Origin: CADEEN01 sp963738425
GTDB taxonomy: Bacteria; Pseudomonadota; Gammaproteobacteria; Burkholderiales; Burkholderiaceae_C
DNA length: 64,000 bases
Direction of reading: 5' to 3'
NCBI GenBank assembly: GCA_963738425.1
Contig: CAVTWT010000037.1
Location: 1-64,000 of the forward strand
Positions 63,833-64,000 of this stretch are shown here, in pieces. The notes under the pieces were generated by a model, which was not told where the DNA came from, ran no database searches, and was given only the letters and a program-made list of their open reading frames with translations. Position numbers and translations under genes: made by a program. The stretch's first letter is position 1. Each line of letters opens with the position of its first letter.

Positions 63833-64000
63833 CTAGGTCTTCGACCCGATCCACGCCACAAACCCGTCCAGATCGTGGGCCCACACCAAATAGAGGCCAG
63901 CAGCTTGTGCCTGAGCGAGGTCTGCAACCTTGAAGACCCCAGATAGCAACGCCACGCTGATGACGTTCTTACCAGCGGCAACCTGATAGTGCTTCGCCTT
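63833..64000 (-). CDS. Partial CDS at the right edge, unknown
   Basis: The last 55 codons of a minus-strand gene end at TAG 63835-63833; the rest is beyond the window. The peptide (KAKHYQVAAGKNVISVALLS ... DGFVAWIGSKT) matches nothing I recognise. Codon use is visibly less GC-rich (TAT, TTG, CTA, TCT) than the neighbours, which suggests recent acquisition. Confidence 0.5.
   Translation of the reverse strand, partial: KAKHYQVAAGKNVISVALLSGVFKVADLAQAQAAGLYLVWAHDLDGFVAWIGSKT

Overview
The window is a high-GC chromosomal segment from a beta-proteobacterium of the order Burkholderiales, most like the Rubrivivax/Leptothrix/Ideonella group. The assignment rests on gene order (lepA-lepB-DUF4845-rnc-era-recO-pdxJ-acpS-nagZ; rne divergent from rluC), on the urt/ure gene set and on codon use. 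It is inferred from protein content, not from a marker-gene search.

Layout. 1-7.3 kb: housekeeping operon with stop/start overlaps. 7.3-14.8 kb: a sucrose-uptake locus (LacI regulator with two operators, TonB receptor, PfkB kinase, sugar transporter, sucrose phosphorylase). 14.9-16.4 kb: ECF sigma factor and ChrR-like cupin. 16.4-23.7 kb: rne with an in-frame stop, then rluC, a HAD phosphatase, a Rieske protein, an S49 peptidase and psd. 23.7-28.7 kb: tdk, a YG-repeat exported protein, kbp, glgC and glgA. 28.7-35 kb: a GspB/ExeA-like pair and a two-component system whose genes converge and overlap. 35-54.8 kb: urease genes in three blocks (ureEFG; ureABC; ureD) plus a divergent urea transporter operon urtABCDE with a sigma-54 promoter. 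Between the urease blocks lie a toxin-antitoxin pair, a persulfide dioxygenase-rhodanese, a dienoyl-CoA isomerase, a three-gene small-protein operon next to a broken LysR gene, and a bacterial lysyl-oxidase-like protein. 55-61.3 kb: an L,D-transpeptidase, a deaminase and a probable lipid-modification cluster (sterol-desaturase family protein, fatty-acid desaturase, ketosynthase III fused to a haem-oxygenase-like diiron domain, unknown partner). 61.3-64 kb: paiB, argO/argP and a truncated, AT-richer CDS at the edge.

Three cross-cutting observations matter most. (1) An intergenic hairpin repeat family (about 10 copies) keeps base-paired arms while the arm sequence changes. Copies between co-directional genes are open as small linker ORFs, and two of them start and stop exactly on ATGA/GTGA overlaps with both neighbours. 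(2) Nearly all broken reading frames (about 12 lesions in 9 genes) are repaired by removing one base, which points to insertion-type sequencing error rather than gene decay. (3) A 265-bp three-way-junction inverted repeat lies between ureA and urtA, directly upstream of a sigma-54 promoter.
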